From: Candidatus Saccharibacteria bacterium UBA3723
Lineage (GTDB): Bacteria > Patescibacteriota > Saccharimonadia > Saccharimonadales > Saccharimonadaceae
Reading direction: 5' to 3'
Length of the DNA: 64,000 nt
NCBI GenBank assembly: GCA_002371895.1
Contig: DFHM01000012.1
Location: forward strand, 91,038 to 155,037
Shown here: in pieces, positions 30,609 through 38,055 of the stretch
Position numbering within the stretch: the first letter of the stretch is position 1
Layout of the letters: the number at the start of each line of letters is the position of its first letter
Translations under genes and position numbers: made by a program
The notes under the pieces: generated by a model
Database searches by the model: none
Told to the model about the DNA's origin: nothing
The model's input: the letters and a program-made list of their open reading frames with translations, nothing else

Positions 30609-31164
30609 ACTTCGCTAGTTTCAAATAATAAAACCGTTCAACATTACCGAAGCGCCCAGCTAATTCGTTATCACGCTTCCCCATTATCACGAAGCCACTC
30701 CGCTTGATTTTCGCTTCAAACTCCGCAATAATCTCTCGGCGCATCTTATTATTTTTAATCACACCCTTGTTCAATTGCCATGGCTTCGCCTCAAACTGCG
30801 GTTTTAACATCACTACAAATATCGTATCGCGGCCGGCAAGCTCTTCCTTTGCGTAGTCTAACACTTTTACCAAACTTACAAAGCTCACATCCGCCACAAT
30901 TGCATCAATTATCTCGTCCGTTTTGAACTCAAAAATATCCGTCTTTTCATGTAGCTCCACGCGTGGATCAAAACGAAGCGGCGCCTTCATCTGATCGGTA
31001 CCTTTTTCTACGGCAATTACTTTTTCGGCCCCAGCACGTAACGCCCTCTCGGTAAAACCACCCGTAGAAGAACCAATATCGAGCACTGTTTTTCCGCGCA
31101 AATCAACATTAAACGCCTTTAATGCGCCATCCAACTTGTATTCTGCTCTACCAACTACATCCAT
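30607..31164 (-). CDS. TlyA-like rRNA methyltransferase lacking S4 domain
   Basis: A 185-residue FtsJ-type methyltransferase. The SAM site VLDIGSSTGGFTERALRAGA (about 29-48), DPRVELHEKTDI and IVADVSFVSL correspond to TlyA, which 2'-O-methylates 16S/23S rRNA cytidines. The N-terminal S4 RNA-binding domain (about 60 residues) of full TlyA is missing: only some 20 residues precede the Rossmann fold, and the upstream gene ends 2 bases before the ATG, so the domain is truly lost here. Last gene of a five-gene operon. Confidence 0.88.
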   Translation of the reverse strand: MDVVGRAEYKLDGALKAFNVDLRGKTVLDIGSSTGGFTERALRAGAEKVIAVEKGTDQMKAPLRFDPRVELHEKTDIFEFKTDEIIDAIVADVSFVSLVKVLDYAKEELAGRDTIFVVMLKPQFEAKPWQLNKGVIKNNKMRREIIAEFEAKIKRSGFVIMGKRDNELAGRFGNVERFYYLKLAK

Positions 31165-31166
31165 AA

Positions 31167-32081
31167 TTATTTCATGATGGCAAGAAGTGGCTTCTTTGAT
31201 TTAGAGATTTCGACCATCGAAACATTCTCTAACTTTTTGTACTCACCTTCTGCCTGCATCATAATTTTAGCCGGTTTTGGGAATACCAAGCAATCATAAT
31301 CACTTTCCGTACCAGGAATATGACGGAAGAAGCTTCTACACATCATCCACGCCAAACGGAAAAACTTATTCATCTTGCCGTTATAACTAAGAAAACTTTC
31401 GTTCTGCAAGTAATATTTCCCACCACGCATAATCTTCGCTACAGTCTTACCGTTTACAGCCATATAATCCGAGGCGGCTTCACACTCGATAAACTCATCA
31501 GAAGAATTACCAAGCACAAAACGCGGCAACCACTTCTTATGTCGCTGCCTTAGCCACCATTGCATCAACACGCCAAGACTAAAAATCGTACGCTTACGTC
31601 CGCTGCGTAATGCCTTACGCGTCTTTGGATGATCAAAGACTGCACAAGCCTCCGCGAACATCCCAACCGTAAAATAGCACATACCATAACGCCAATGCTC
31701 ACGATTAATCTTACACTCAAGCGGCCACACTTCTTTAGCATCGCCCTTAATAATATCTTCAAATTTCACATCGCCAAAGCTTCGCGCAGTATCATTAAAG
31801 TTCCCAAAACCTAGCACGCCAATTCGCACATTCTTTGCATTCGAAAGCATAATTCCATTAATCGCAATCGTCGCCGTGCCATCACCACCCGCCGCAATCA
31901 CCAAGTCATCATCGCGAAAAATCTTCGCCAAACGATGGGAATTATCATCAACATCAGTGTCGGCAACCTCAAATTTACCAATCATCCACCCCTTTAGTTT
32001 CCTCGCCTTGCTCAATACTTCGCGGTCAACCCGGCTATAATGTGAGCTGCGTGGATTATAAACGATAATTAGGCGCTTCAT
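31167..32081 (-). CDS. Diacylglycerol/lipid kinase family protein
   Basis: A 304-residue YegS/DgkB-like lipid kinase domain protein. Nucleotide-binding AAGGDGTATIAING near residues 63-76, and FGNFNDTARSF (canonical GtaNDfAR) near 98-108. No membrane segment; a basic second half (WWLRQRHKKW) may bind membranes. Probably phosphorylates diacylglycerol or another lipid acquired from the host. Lies 5 bases after the preceding membrane protein gene. Confidence 0.9.
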   Translation of the reverse strand: MKRLIIVYNPRSSHYSRVDREVLSKARKLKGWMIGKFEVADTDVDDNSHRLAKIFRDDDLVIAAGGDGTATIAINGIMLSNAKNVRIGVLGFGNFNDTARSFGDVKFEDIIKGDAKEVWPLECKINREHWRYGMCYFTVGMFAEACAVFDHPKTRKALRSGRKRTIFSLGVLMQWWLRQRHKKWLPRFVLGNSSDEFIECEAASDYMAVNGKTVAKIMRGGKYYLQNESFLSYNGKMNKFFRLAWMMCRSFFRHIPGTESDYDCLVFPKPAKIMMQAEGEYKKLENVSMVEISKSKKPLLAIMK

Positions 32082-32086
32082 TTTCT

Positions 32087-32824
32087 TTAAATCTTTTCGG
32101 ATAAATACTTATTCAACTCTTCTATTGTTGCATAGAAGCTCAAAATGTCATCTCTTGACATTTTATAGACGTCATCTGTTTTGATCTCGGCATATTTCTT
32201 TGTAAGTTTCTGTCCGGCATTCGTAATCGCAGCATAGTCATTATCGAGCTGCGTCTTATCTACCCCTTTTAGATCCGCATATTTTTCCTTAAAGTCTTTT
32301 ACTTTCTTGCGGTAATCTTCCAAATCCTTCGAGATATTCTTCAAGTATTCATTGTCCGATTCGCTAAATACCTTTAATTCTTCTTCGGAGATTTCACCAT
32401 CTTCTAGCACACCAAGCAGCATTGCTTCGACAGTTTTATTAGTGGTCAGTTTTGCAAGCTCTTCTTTTGCTTTTTCATATTTTTCGCTCACATTTGTGTC
32501 TTTTAGAGCCTTGCTGGCGCCAAGGTTTTCCGTATAGCTCTCCGCTCTCTCTATTGCAGATTTAAAGCTCTCGAACGCTTTCTTATCTTCGTCGCTCAGT
32601 TCTTTGCCATCCAATTTGCGTTCAAGGTAGGCCGAAACCGCATCTTTTGTACCCAAAATCTCATCTGTATAATTCTTCGCCTCACGATATCCAGAAATAC
32701 GATTTACAAAAAACAGCGTCGTAAAAACACCGCCCGCCACCAAAAGCCCAATCACGACACAAATCGCAATCTTCTTCCCCTTGGACATTGGTATATGTTC
32801 TTTTTGCTCTTTCAAGTGTTTCAT
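32087..32824 (-). CDS. Membrane-anchored helical protein
   Basis: A 245-residue protein with one membrane helix (about 18-42) after a basic N-terminus, followed by an extracytoplasmic, almost wholly helical Lys/Glu/Asp-rich domain that likely forms a coiled coil. Start ATG at 32824 overlaps the stop of the DUF3152 gene (TAATG), so the two are translationally coupled and may function together at the cell surface. No family recognised. Confidence 0.78.
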   Translation of the reverse strand: MKHLKEQKEHIPMSKGKKIAICVVIGLLVAGGVFTTLFFVNRISGYREAKNYTDEILGTKDAVSAYLERKLDGKELSDEDKKAFESFKSAIERAESYTENLGASKALKDTNVSEKYEKAKEELAKLTTNKTVEAMLLGVLEDGEISEEELKVFSESDNEYLKNISKDLEDYRKKVKDFKEKYADLKGVDKTQLDNDYAAITNAGQKLTKKYAEIKTDDVYKMSRDDILSFYATIEELNKYLSEKI

Positions 32825-33432
32825 TAGATCCCCCTCACCCACAATTCACTCGGTAGTGGCCAAGAATTTGGCGTACAGCCACGTAGACCTGTTGATTGCT
32901 GCAACATAATTGGAGCCGGCCCAAGATTCGTTTCGCACTGAGTAATATGGCCATGCCCGAGGAAATGCCCAACTTCATGATTAATCACCATCTGTCGATA
33001 ATTCAGTAGGCTTACGCCGAGCTCGTTATAGCTATCCGAGCCACCCATCCAACGATCGTCATTAATCAATACTAATGGCTTGACTGTGCAACTAAGCGTC
33101 GCCGAGCAGCCGTTGTCGTATGGCGCCGCAGCGCGCACCTCAGCCCCAGACGCCAAAATCATATGCAAGCGTCCGCCGCTCTCTACGCGTGTAAACTTTA
33201 CGCCCGCTCGCTTCCATCCACGCGCATCTTCAAACGTTTCTGCCACGATTCGCGCGAATTCATTTAGGTCACCCTTAATCACGCCTCTCGACGAAATGTC
33301 GTAGGTAACATTATATTTGTAGGTCTCCGCAGGTTTATTAACTACGTAATAAGAATCAACTTTTTCCCGAATTTCAATATCCGCTTTTGAAACTTCGGAC
33401 TGGATTAGGAGACTTAAAAGACCTTCGAGCAT
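32824..33432 (-). CDS. DUF3152-family zinc metalloprotease-like protein
   Basis: A 202-residue protein whose C-terminal half is a metzincin-like domain: HEVGHFLGHGH at 152-162 supplies the three zinc His and catalytic Glu, followed by ITQCETNLGPAPIMLQQSTGLRGC, a sequence pattern characteristic of DUF3152 proteins of Actinobacteria. Met176 in PIMLQQ may act as the Met-turn. No clear signal peptide is visible in MLEGLLSLLIQSEV, so export is uncertain; flanking genes in the operon are membrane proteins with outer domains. Starts 2 bases after the preceding stop. Confidence 0.88.
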   Translation of the reverse strand: MLEGLLSLLIQSEVSKADIEIREKVDSYYVVNKPAETYKYNVTYDISSRGVIKGDLNEFARIVAETFEDARGWKRAGVKFTRVESGGRLHMILASGAEVRAAAPYDNGCSATLSCTVKPLVLINDDRWMGGSDSYNELGVSLLNYRQMVINHEVGHFLGHGHITQCETNLGPAPIMLQQSTGLRGCTPNSWPLPSELWVRGI

Positions 33433-33434
33433 TT

Positions 33435-34241
33435 CTACTCGTCGTCTTTCTTTTCTTCGTCAGTCTTCTCGTCGTCAGTCTTTTTGTTATCTTTATCGTC
33501 AGTCTTCTTTTCTTCTTCCTCTTCCATTGGCTCACCGCAAGTAAAGATACCTGCGATTGCCTCTTTTTCTTCGTCGGAAGAGTTTGCACATGGATCAACC
33601 TTGTTATCGGAATCAAATCCACCAAGTTTCCATTCACCATTAGCAATACGGCCATAAAGCACTACGCGTTTTGTTCCAGTATTAGTCACAATACCAACGC
33701 TCACGACTTTATAGACGTTCCCCATGCGTACAAAGTTGATATTTGAGCTTGCGTAATCGATACCATATGCCGGATATTTACCGTTCAATAGGCTGTCAAT
33801 CTTCATCAAATCGCCACCATTAAGGTATTCTTCCTCATCGGTTAATACCTTCACGGCGTCTTCTTGCGAATTAACGCCGAGGATTTCGTATAAACCTTGA
33901 ACATCGTGCTGAGCCTTATCGCGTTCAGATTCAGCAACGGCAGTACTGCCATTCGCAGAACCAACCAAAATCACTGCTACAATCAAACCAATTAATAAAA
34001 CTACTGAAAAGGCTAATGCACAGTATGCAATCCTCTGCCAAAGGTAATCAACCATCTTGCGACCGCTGATTACACCGTTTGCGTTAACAACATTAATTGC
34101 TGGCTGAACAGGCACTTGCTGTTGTGGCTGCGGCTGCGGATCGGCGTAATTTTCGTAAGAGATATTTGGCCCACCAAAACCGTCAAAATTTTGCCCAGCA
34201 GGCTGTCCACCATTCATTGGATTATTATTTTGCGGATTCAT
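33435..34241 (-). CDS. Single-pass membrane protein with acidic/basic tail
   Basis: A 268-residue protein: Asn/Pro/Gln-rich cytoplasmic N-terminus (1-55), one membrane helix (about 70-97), a folded outer domain (about 105-225) with two cysteines (VDPCANSS, FTCGEP), and a C-terminal tail of about 35 residues composed of Lys, Asp, Glu and Thr. First gene of the operon running to 30607; the leader carries TTAGGAGG. Outer location and low-complexity tail suggest a surface role; no family recognised. Confidence 0.78.
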   Translation of the reverse strand: MNPQNNNPMNGGQPAGQNFDGFGGPNISYENYADPQPQPQQQVPVQPAINVVNANGVISGRKMVDYLWQRIAYCALAFSVVLLIGLIVAVILVGSANGSTAVAESERDKAQHDVQGLYEILGVNSQEDAVKVLTDEEEYLNGGDLMKIDSLLNGKYPAYGIDYASSNINFVRMGNVYKVVSVGIVTNTGTKRVVLYGRIANGEWKLGGFDSDNKVDPCANSSDEEKEAIAGIFTCGEPMEEEEEKKTDDKDNKKTDDEKTDEEKKDDE

Positions 34242-34312
34242 TTTCCTCCTAATCGGAAATACTTATGTATATATTCTACCATAATCACCGCAGCGCATAA
34301 GCACTATTTTTG

Positions 34313-34436
34313 AGCCAAGCTTAGGAGTGTTAAATAGGCGTTTTTTATGTAGGCAAAATCTTGTAGATTGGTATTTTCTCCTTTCGAAGCGCCCCCCTTA
34401 AGCCAAGCATAGGAGTGTTAGATAGGCGTTTTCTCT
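34313..34436 (-). repeat. Two degenerate direct repeats beyond the tRNA-Ser(GGA) hairpin
   Basis: AGCCAAGC followed by WTAGGAGTGTTARATAGGCG occurs at about 34316-34346 and again at 34401-34428. Between them, GATTGGTATTTTCTC and TTTCGAAGCGC (about 34364-34390) match one arm of the hairpins at 51895 and 55175, so this looks like a decayed or half copy of that element. Confidence 0.6.
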
Positions 34437-34480
34437 TTTCGAAGTGCGATACGAATCGAGCGAGAAAAGAAAAACGCCTA
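34423..34480 (-). ncRNA. tRNA-trailing hairpin element, copy 1 (after tRNA-Ser GGA)
   Basis: On the minus strand, TAGGCGTTTTTCTTTTCTCG pairs with CGAAAAGAGAAAACGCCTA; inside are the fixed GCT, a four-base-pair hairpin CGAT/ATCG, and CACTTC. It begins 18 bases after the CCA of tRNA-Ser(GGA). Copies 2 and 3 share the same internal plan with different paired bases. Confidence 0.6.
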
Positions 34481-34497
34481 GATAATACTTCTAGGCT

Positions 34498-34587
34498 TGG
34501 CGGAGAGAACAGGATTCGAACCTGCGAGCCCCTTGCGAGGCTACACGCTTTCCAAGCGTGCTCCTTCAACCACTCGGACACCTCTCC
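34498..34587 (-). tRNA. tRNA-Ser(GGA)
   Basis: Class II tRNA with encoded CCA. Acceptor GGAGAGG pairs with TCTCTCC, discriminator G; anticodon arm CACGC-TTGGAAA-GCGTG gives anticodon GGA; long variable arm; T-arm with GGTTCGAATCC. Reads UCC/UCU. Confidence 0.95.
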
Positions 34588-34661
34588 AGCTCCTATAATC
34601 TTATCATATTTCCCCGCTTTTGTCATCCCAACTTTCAACCGCGCATCACCCCTGTTGCATA

Positions 34662-34690
34662 TTGACTTTTTCGCAATTCTGTGATATAAT
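34662..34690 (+). promoter_or_regulatory. Consensus promoter of islet pair 34808/35314
   Basis: TTGACT at 34662-34667, 17-base spacer, TATAAT at 34685-34690. A leader of about 110 bases follows, containing AAGGCC...GGCC and GGGAGGCC segments that could fold, and ends in GAGGAGG. Confidence 0.88.
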
Positions 34691-34807
34691 GAAAGCGTTA
34701 GGACTTTGCAACCAGTAAGGCCCTAATATGCACATTAATATCGCTGATGCTGGCCAACGGGAGGCCTCATTTTGCGATTCATGACCAATGATGAGGAGGA
34801 ACGAAAA

Positions 34808-35290
34808 ATGGCCAGATACTATTCAAGCTCAATAAGGAGCAACCACGGTCTCGGCATCGAACTCGAAGACGAACTCGTCTGCACATGCAGCGAATGGTTC
34901 AAGAAGAAAGGCGACCCCAAAGGTTTTGTCTGCACTTCCGGAACCGCCGCCGACAAGTTTGCCGGAACCGACGCTTATATGTGGGGCGTACCCTGCGATT
35001 TTACCTACAATTTCTCAGGGAAAGACCACACAGTAGCTCTTCCGGAGGACATCGATCTGTTCTGCGGGACCAAGGTACGCTTTGGCGTACGCACAGGCAA
35101 CAGCCATAAGGGCTTCACAAAGTTTGAACGTCCAGTTTTAGTCATCGGAATCGATGGCGCCGACGATTCTTTTATCGGCAGCTGGCTCGTCAACATCGTG
35201 GAAGCTTTTGGCAAGAAACTCCAGGACATCATTAACCTCGGCCAAGACCAGTACTGGGATTGGTGCGAAGCAAATGGTGTAGCATACTAA
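34808..35290 (+). CDS. Unknown soluble protein, islet gene
   Basis: A 160-residue soluble protein of unrecognised family. ATG at 34808 is chosen because GAGGAGG lies 7 bases upstream. The segment from 53 to 75 (FAGTDAYMWGVPCDFTYNF then SGKD) has the look of a nuclease-type D...(D/E)xK arrangement, but this is weak and not claimed. Residues 86-115 form alternating hydrophobic strands (KVRFGVRTG, RPVLVIGIDG). Codon use (AAG, GCC, CTC/CTG) differs from neighbours. Co-transcribed with 35314 downstream (23-base gap). Confidence 0.82.
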   Translation: MARYYSSSIRSNHGLGIELEDELVCTCSEWFKKKGDPKGFVCTSGTAADKFAGTDAYMWGVPCDFTYNFSGKDHTVALPEDIDLFCGTKVRFGVRTGNSHKGFTKFERPVLVIGIDGADDSFIGSWLVNIVEAFGKKLQDIINLGQDQYWDWCEANGVAY

Positions 35291-35313
35291 AATCAATCAG
35301 GGGGTGATTGAAA

Positions 35314-35652
35314 ATGAATAAAACTCGCTGGATTTTCTTCCTCACGGAGACCGGTCATCCACCGACCGCGGAGTCCGAAAAAATCCTTCTGGACGACATT
35401 CTGAAGGACGAGGACAGCAAGAAGATCAAGGTTAGGACTTTTGGTGGGCCCGATTGGAACAAAGCCGATCGTCTCGCCTACAACCTGAAGCCTAGCTCAA
35501 TAGTAGTCGTACTCACCAAAGAAGAAGGCGGATATGGTTACAATGCTATCGAAGGCACTGACAACATCGATTTACTCAGTGCATTCCTGCACGCGAACCA
35601 CCGCGACAGCTCCTACAAAGTGGCAAAAAGATTCGCAGAAAATCAGCGATAA
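35314..35652 (+). CDS. Unknown small protein, islet gene
   Basis: A 112-residue alpha/beta protein of unrecognised family. ATG at 35314 is preferred over an in-frame TTG at 35308, because GGGGGTG ends 7 bases upstream of the ATG. Central SSIVVVLTKEEGGYGYNAIEG looks like a strand-turn-loop; no membrane segment. Second gene of a two-gene unit with a shared promoter at 34662 and its own terminator directly after the stop. Confidence 0.82.
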   Translation: MNKTRWIFFLTETGHPPTAESEKILLDDILKDEDSKKIKVRTFGGPDWNKADRLAYNLKPSSIVVVLTKEEGGYGYNAIEGTDNIDLLSAFLHANHRDSSYKVAKRFAENQR

Positions 35653-35655
35653 ACA

Positions 35656-35682
35656 AAGGCCGGGTTAACCCCCGGCCTTTTT
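35656..35682 (+). terminator. Terminator of islet pair
   Basis: Nine-base stem AAGGCCGGG/CCCGGCCTT followed by T5. Confidence 0.93.
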
Positions 35683-35745
35683 CCTATTTTTGCAAACATT
35701 AACATTTTTAAAAATCATTTTTAACAGGTATAATTACATATAGTT

Positions 35746-36768
35746 ATGCCGAATCAAGAAAATGAGACCATCATCGAGCTCAAGGCGATCTCGAAGCGTT
35801 ATGGTTTGGGCGACGCAGAGTCTTATGCCCTCCATAATTTCGACCTCACTGTAAAGCGCGGTGAGTTTATTATGATCATGGGTCCATCCGGTTGCGGAAA
35901 GACCACTTTACTAAACATCATTGGCCTTCTCGACAAGGCCACCTCCGGCGAATATAAACTTGCCGGCAAAAGTGTCGAGCGCATCTCTTCCCGCAAAAAA
36001 GCACAATTCCGCGCCAAAGAAATCGGTTTTATCTTCCAGAGCTTCAATCTTATTCCTAATCTCAGCGTCATCGAAAACGTTTCTCTTCCGCTCATTTATT
36101 CTGGCTATCGCAAGACTCGCCGTCTCAAGATGGCAGACAACATTCTAGAGCATTTTCACCTTCGCGAGCGCGAATATTACATGCCATACCAGCTCTCTGG
36201 TGGCCAACAGCAACGCGTCGCTATTGCTCGCAGCCTCATCTCCAATCCAAGCATCATCCTTGCCGATGAGCCAACCGGCAACCTCGATAGCCGCAGCAGC
36301 CACATCATCATGGAAGAGCTCCAGGAAATTCACTCCCTCGGCAATACTATCATCATGGTTACGCACAACCCCGCCCTCACGACTTACGCCACTCGCGTTA
36401 TTAATATGCTAGATGGCGAAATTGATACCGATATCAAGACCGTAGCCGACCAAGACTTGCCAAAGCCTGGCGACCCAGAAAAAATCTCCGTACGCATTCT
36501 CTCCAAGAAGCGCCCAGTCGAGCTCGAAGTCGACTCCAAGACCAAGGTCGTCGTTACCGGCAAGAACGTCACAATCGAAGATTCTTCCAAGCCAAAAGCA
36601 AACGAAGAGCCAAAAGAAGAAACCGACAGCGAAGAGCATAAGATTGAAGTAAAGAAAACAAGCAAGAAACCCGCTGCAAAACCAGAGAAAAAGCGCAGTC
36701 GCGTCGGCAAAATCCTCGACAAAGCAAAATCCAAGAGCAAATCAAAGAAGAAAGAAAAGGAGTCCTAA
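35746..36768 (+). CDS. ABC transporter ATPase, MacB/LolD type, with basic tail
   Basis: A 340-residue ATPase. Walker [10 protein letters not shown] near residue 45, signature [15 protein letters not shown] near 145, Walker [14 protein letters not shown] near 165, then a C-terminal extension from about residue 235, Lys/Glu/Ser-rich and ending in a run of KSK repeats, absent from ordinary LolD/MacB ATPases. TATAAT at 35729-35734 lies 11 bases before the ATG, so little or no leader. Paired with the permease 3 bases downstream; such pairs export lipoproteins, peptides or toxins, or act in envelope stress. Confidence 0.95.
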   Translation: MPNQENETIIELKAISKRYGLGDAESYALHNFDLTVKRGEFIMIMGPSGCGKTTLLNIIGLLDKATSGEYKLAGKSVERISSRKKAQFRAKEIGFIFQSFNLIPNLSVIENVSLPLIYSGYRKTRRLKMADNILEHFHLREREYYMPYQLSGGQQQRVAIARSLISNPSIILADEPTGNLDSRSSHIIMEELQEIHSLGNTIIMVTHNPALTTYATRVINMLDGEIDTDIKTVADQDLPKPGDPEKISVRILSKKRPVELEVDSKTKVVVTGKNVTIEDSSKPKANEEPKEETDSEEHKIEVKKTSKKPAAKPEKKRSRVGKILDKAKSKSKSKKKEKES

Positions 36769-36771
36769 GTC

Positions 36772-38001
36772 ATGGCATTACTCTTAAATACTCATTTCCA
36801 TCTTGCCATCGACAGCCTCCGCCAAAACCGTGGCCGCACCTTCTTGTCTGCTCTCGGTATCGCAATCGGCGTCGCTTCTATTGTTCTGATTCTTTCTCTT
36901 ACTGGCGGCATCGATCGCTTGATTAGCACGAATAGCAATAAGGAATATGCAAACCTCATCCTTGTCCGTCCAAGCACGACCAAGTCCGTCACAGACAATA
37001 TCATCGATGAACTTACATCTAATAACCAATACGTAAAATCCAATCTCACCCTCGAGGATGTCGAAACAATCAGCAAAATCAAAGAAGTTTCCGCTGTTGC
37101 CCCACTCGCAATCTCAAACTCTGCTATTACCGTCAATGATCGCGTCCATCAAGGCACTAGCATCGTCGCAACCAATGCCGACCTCGAGAAAATTCTTGGT
37201 CTACACATCAAGAACGGTCAATTCCTCGATTACAGCCTCCGCGAAAACGTTGCAGTTATTGGCTACGATATCGCCACTCAGATGTTTGGCGGCACCGAAG
37301 CTATCACAAAGACTTTCAGCTACAATGGCCAACAATTCATGGTCGTCGGTGTTCTCGATAAGGTAGAAGATCCAATCAACTTCAACGGCGTAGATCTAGA
37401 CAACTCAATCCTTATCAACATCAAATACGCCAGCACTTTTGAATCGTCTATTCAGATTCAACAGATCAACGTTCGCACAAATACTACTGACGACGTCGCA
37501 AAGGCTGTCGACTCTATCAATTCTGGCCTCGCAAAAGCCAAGAATGGCGACCAAAGTTTTGAGCTCATTACCGGCGATACCAACCTTCACCCAGCTGGCT
37601 CTCTTCTCTCTATTATTTCCAGCATGCTTACATTGGTTGCCTCTATTTCCCTCATCGTAGGCGGTGTTGGCATCATGAATATTATGCTCGTATCCGTCTC
37701 TGAACGCACTCGCGAAATCGGCATCCGCAAAGCCGTTGGCGCCTCTGCAAGCAATATCCTCCTGCAGTTCCTTTTCGAGTCAATCATCCTAAGCATTCTC
37801 GGTGCATTAATGGGCTTCATTCTTGGCTATATCTTCGCCTTCCTGATTTCCCTCATTACGCCATTTGCGCCACACATCTCTTGGGAAATCCTCGGCATTA
37901 CCGGCGCCGTATCGATTATTGTCGGCGTAATCTTTGGTATTTACCCAGCGATTAAGGCTGCAAGTAAAGACCCAATCACAAGCTTAAAGTTCTATCGCTA
38001 A
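36772..38001 (+). CDS. MacB/FtsX-type ABC transporter permease
   Basis: A 409-residue permease with the MacB plan: N-terminal membrane helix (about 18-42, RTFLSALGIAIGVASIVLI), a large outer MacB periplasmic-core-like domain (about 45-275), then three helices (about 283-310, 335-360, 375-398) with the conserved GIRKAVGAS coupling segment. Acts with the upstream ATPase; no TolC-like partner is expected in a monoderm, so it likely works as a mechanotransmission or exporter module. Substrate unknown. Confidence 0.95.
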   Translation: MALLLNTHFHLAIDSLRQNRGRTFLSALGIAIGVASIVLILSLTGGIDRLISTNSNKEYANLILVRPSTTKSVTDNIIDELTSNNQYVKSNLTLEDVETISKIKEVSAVAPLAISNSAITVNDRVHQGTSIVATNADLEKILGLHIKNGQFLDYSLRENVAVIGYDIATQMFGGTEAITKTFSYNGQQFMVVGVLDKVEDPINFNGVDLDNSILINIKYASTFESSIQIQQINVRTNTTDDVAKAVDSINSGLAKAKNGDQSFELITGDTNLHPAGSLLSIISSMLTLVASISLIVGGVGIMNIMLVSVSERTREIGIRKAVGASASNILLQFLFESIILSILGALMGFILGYIFAFLISLITPFAPHISWEILGITGAVSIIVGVIFGIYPAIKAASKDPITSLKFYR

Positions 38002-38013
38002 AATGCAATCAAC

Positions 38014-38045
38014 AAAAAATATCTCCCAATCGGGAGATATTTTTT
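38014..38045. terminator. Bidirectional terminator between permease and giant protein gene
   Basis: A6-TATCTCCC...GGGAGATA-T6 between convergent genes; near-identical (one base changed) to 12465-12496. Confidence 0.93.
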
Positions 38046-38055
38046 GACTTAGCGT

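Noticed and set aside
34345..34638. 97-codon frame antisense to/through tRNA-Ser(GGA)
   Set aside because: It translates the tRNA and trailing hairpin; a well-known type of spurious prediction.
34808..35290. Nuclease (PD-(D/E)XK) assignment for the islet protein
   Set aside because: Only a loose D...D-x-x arrangement is visible; not enough to claim a fold.
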